From Pseudoduganella lurida (GTDB lineage: Bacteria > Pseudomonadota > Gammaproteobacteria > Burkholderiales > Burkholderiaceae_D): a stretch of 64,000 nt of DNA. The notes under the pieces are model-generated. The model was not told the DNA's origin. It saw only the letters and a program-made list of their open reading frames with translations, and did not search any database. Positions within the stretch are counted from its first letter, which is position 1. The number at the start of each line of letters is the position of its first letter. Below, in pieces: positions 63,905 to 64,000 of this stretch. The stretch covers positions 283,985-347,984 of the forward strand of contig NZ_VLLB01000006.1 of assembly GCF_007830455.1 (NCBI RefSeq). The letters run 5' to 3'. A program made the translations under genes and the position numbers.

Positions 63905-64000
63905 ATAGGGACAAGCCTTACGGGCAATTAGTATCAGTTAGCTTAATGCATTACTGCACTTCCACACCTGACCTATCAACGTCCTGGTCTCGAACGACCC
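63905..64000 (-). rRNA. rrl: 23S ribosomal RNA, 3' end (partial)
   Basis: On the minus strand this reads the final 23S region: GACGTTGATAGGTCAGGTGT, a helix, then GCTAACTGATACTAATTGCC and the terminal GGCTT. The gene continues beyond the window. The 3' boundary is approximate by a few bases. About 118 bases separate it from 5S, with no tRNA between. Confidence 0.88.

Overview
The window looks like chromosomal DNA of a GC-rich betaproteobacterium of the family Oxalobacteraceae, most likely Massilia/Pseudoduganella/Duganella-like. This is inferred from the gene set (a PEP-CTERM protein, DUF3567 and DUF1840 proteins, the betaproteobacterial GshA/GshB pair next to PTS proteins, the MetX-MetW pair, NtrY with a shortened NtrX) and from the 5S/23S rRNA ends. 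Nearly all genes are housekeeping genes in known betaproteobacterial neighbourhoods. I see no prophage, insertion sequence, CRISPR array or defence island.

Layout. 1-3380: end of a membrane peptidase/permease, two small conserved proteins, a chemoreceptor. 3616-11157: topB, smg, dprA and a LysM protein on the minus strand, divergent from def-fmt. 11242-13962: a LysR regulator, an isolated PEP-CTERM protein in AT-rich DNA, and a tautomerase/isochorismatase-like pair. 14154-18428: metH and a small SPW membrane protein. 18460-26445: an EAL-HDOD protein, a DUF3567 protein, a CobW-like fragment, and the chain rsmB, DUF4390, ntrY, ntrX. 26653-32880: a plus-strand run of argS, an FtsN-like SPOR protein, dsbA, an SDR, birA, coaX and a second SPOR protein. 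33031-40217: the cell-shape operon mreBCD-mrdA-rodA-rlpA on the minus strand. 40548-43852: gatCAB. 44012-50712: DUF1176, a stress flavoprotein-like protein, an SDR, a DUF4279 protein, pyrE, xth, a pseudouridine synthase and an M48 protease. 50835-57574: metW, metX, ptsI, ptsH, an EIIA, gshB and gshA. 57716-60385: amtB, glnK and a TorF-type porin. 60596-63441: ubiK, comM/yifB, a lipoprotein and a DUF1840 protein. 63603-64000: the end of an rRNA operon on the minus strand (23S 3' end, 5S, terminator).

The clearest regulatory signal is upstream of the TorF-GlnK-AmtB operon. A near-consensus sigma-54 promoter (60455-60470) is preceded by a perfect NtrC-type dyad (60553-60569), with spacing like that of classical nitrogen-control promoters. 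The operon pairs an outer-membrane porin with the ammonium channel and its PII regulator.

The most unusual structural signal is a set of short intergenic palindromes that share GACA/TGTC cores but differ between sites: 1658-1760, 32891-33009, 43869-43928 (a perfect 60-bp palindrome), 45076-45189, 48843-48906 and possibly 63454-63489. They lie at gene 3' ends, often between convergent genes, and look like REP-type elements. No mobilising enzyme for them is present in the window.
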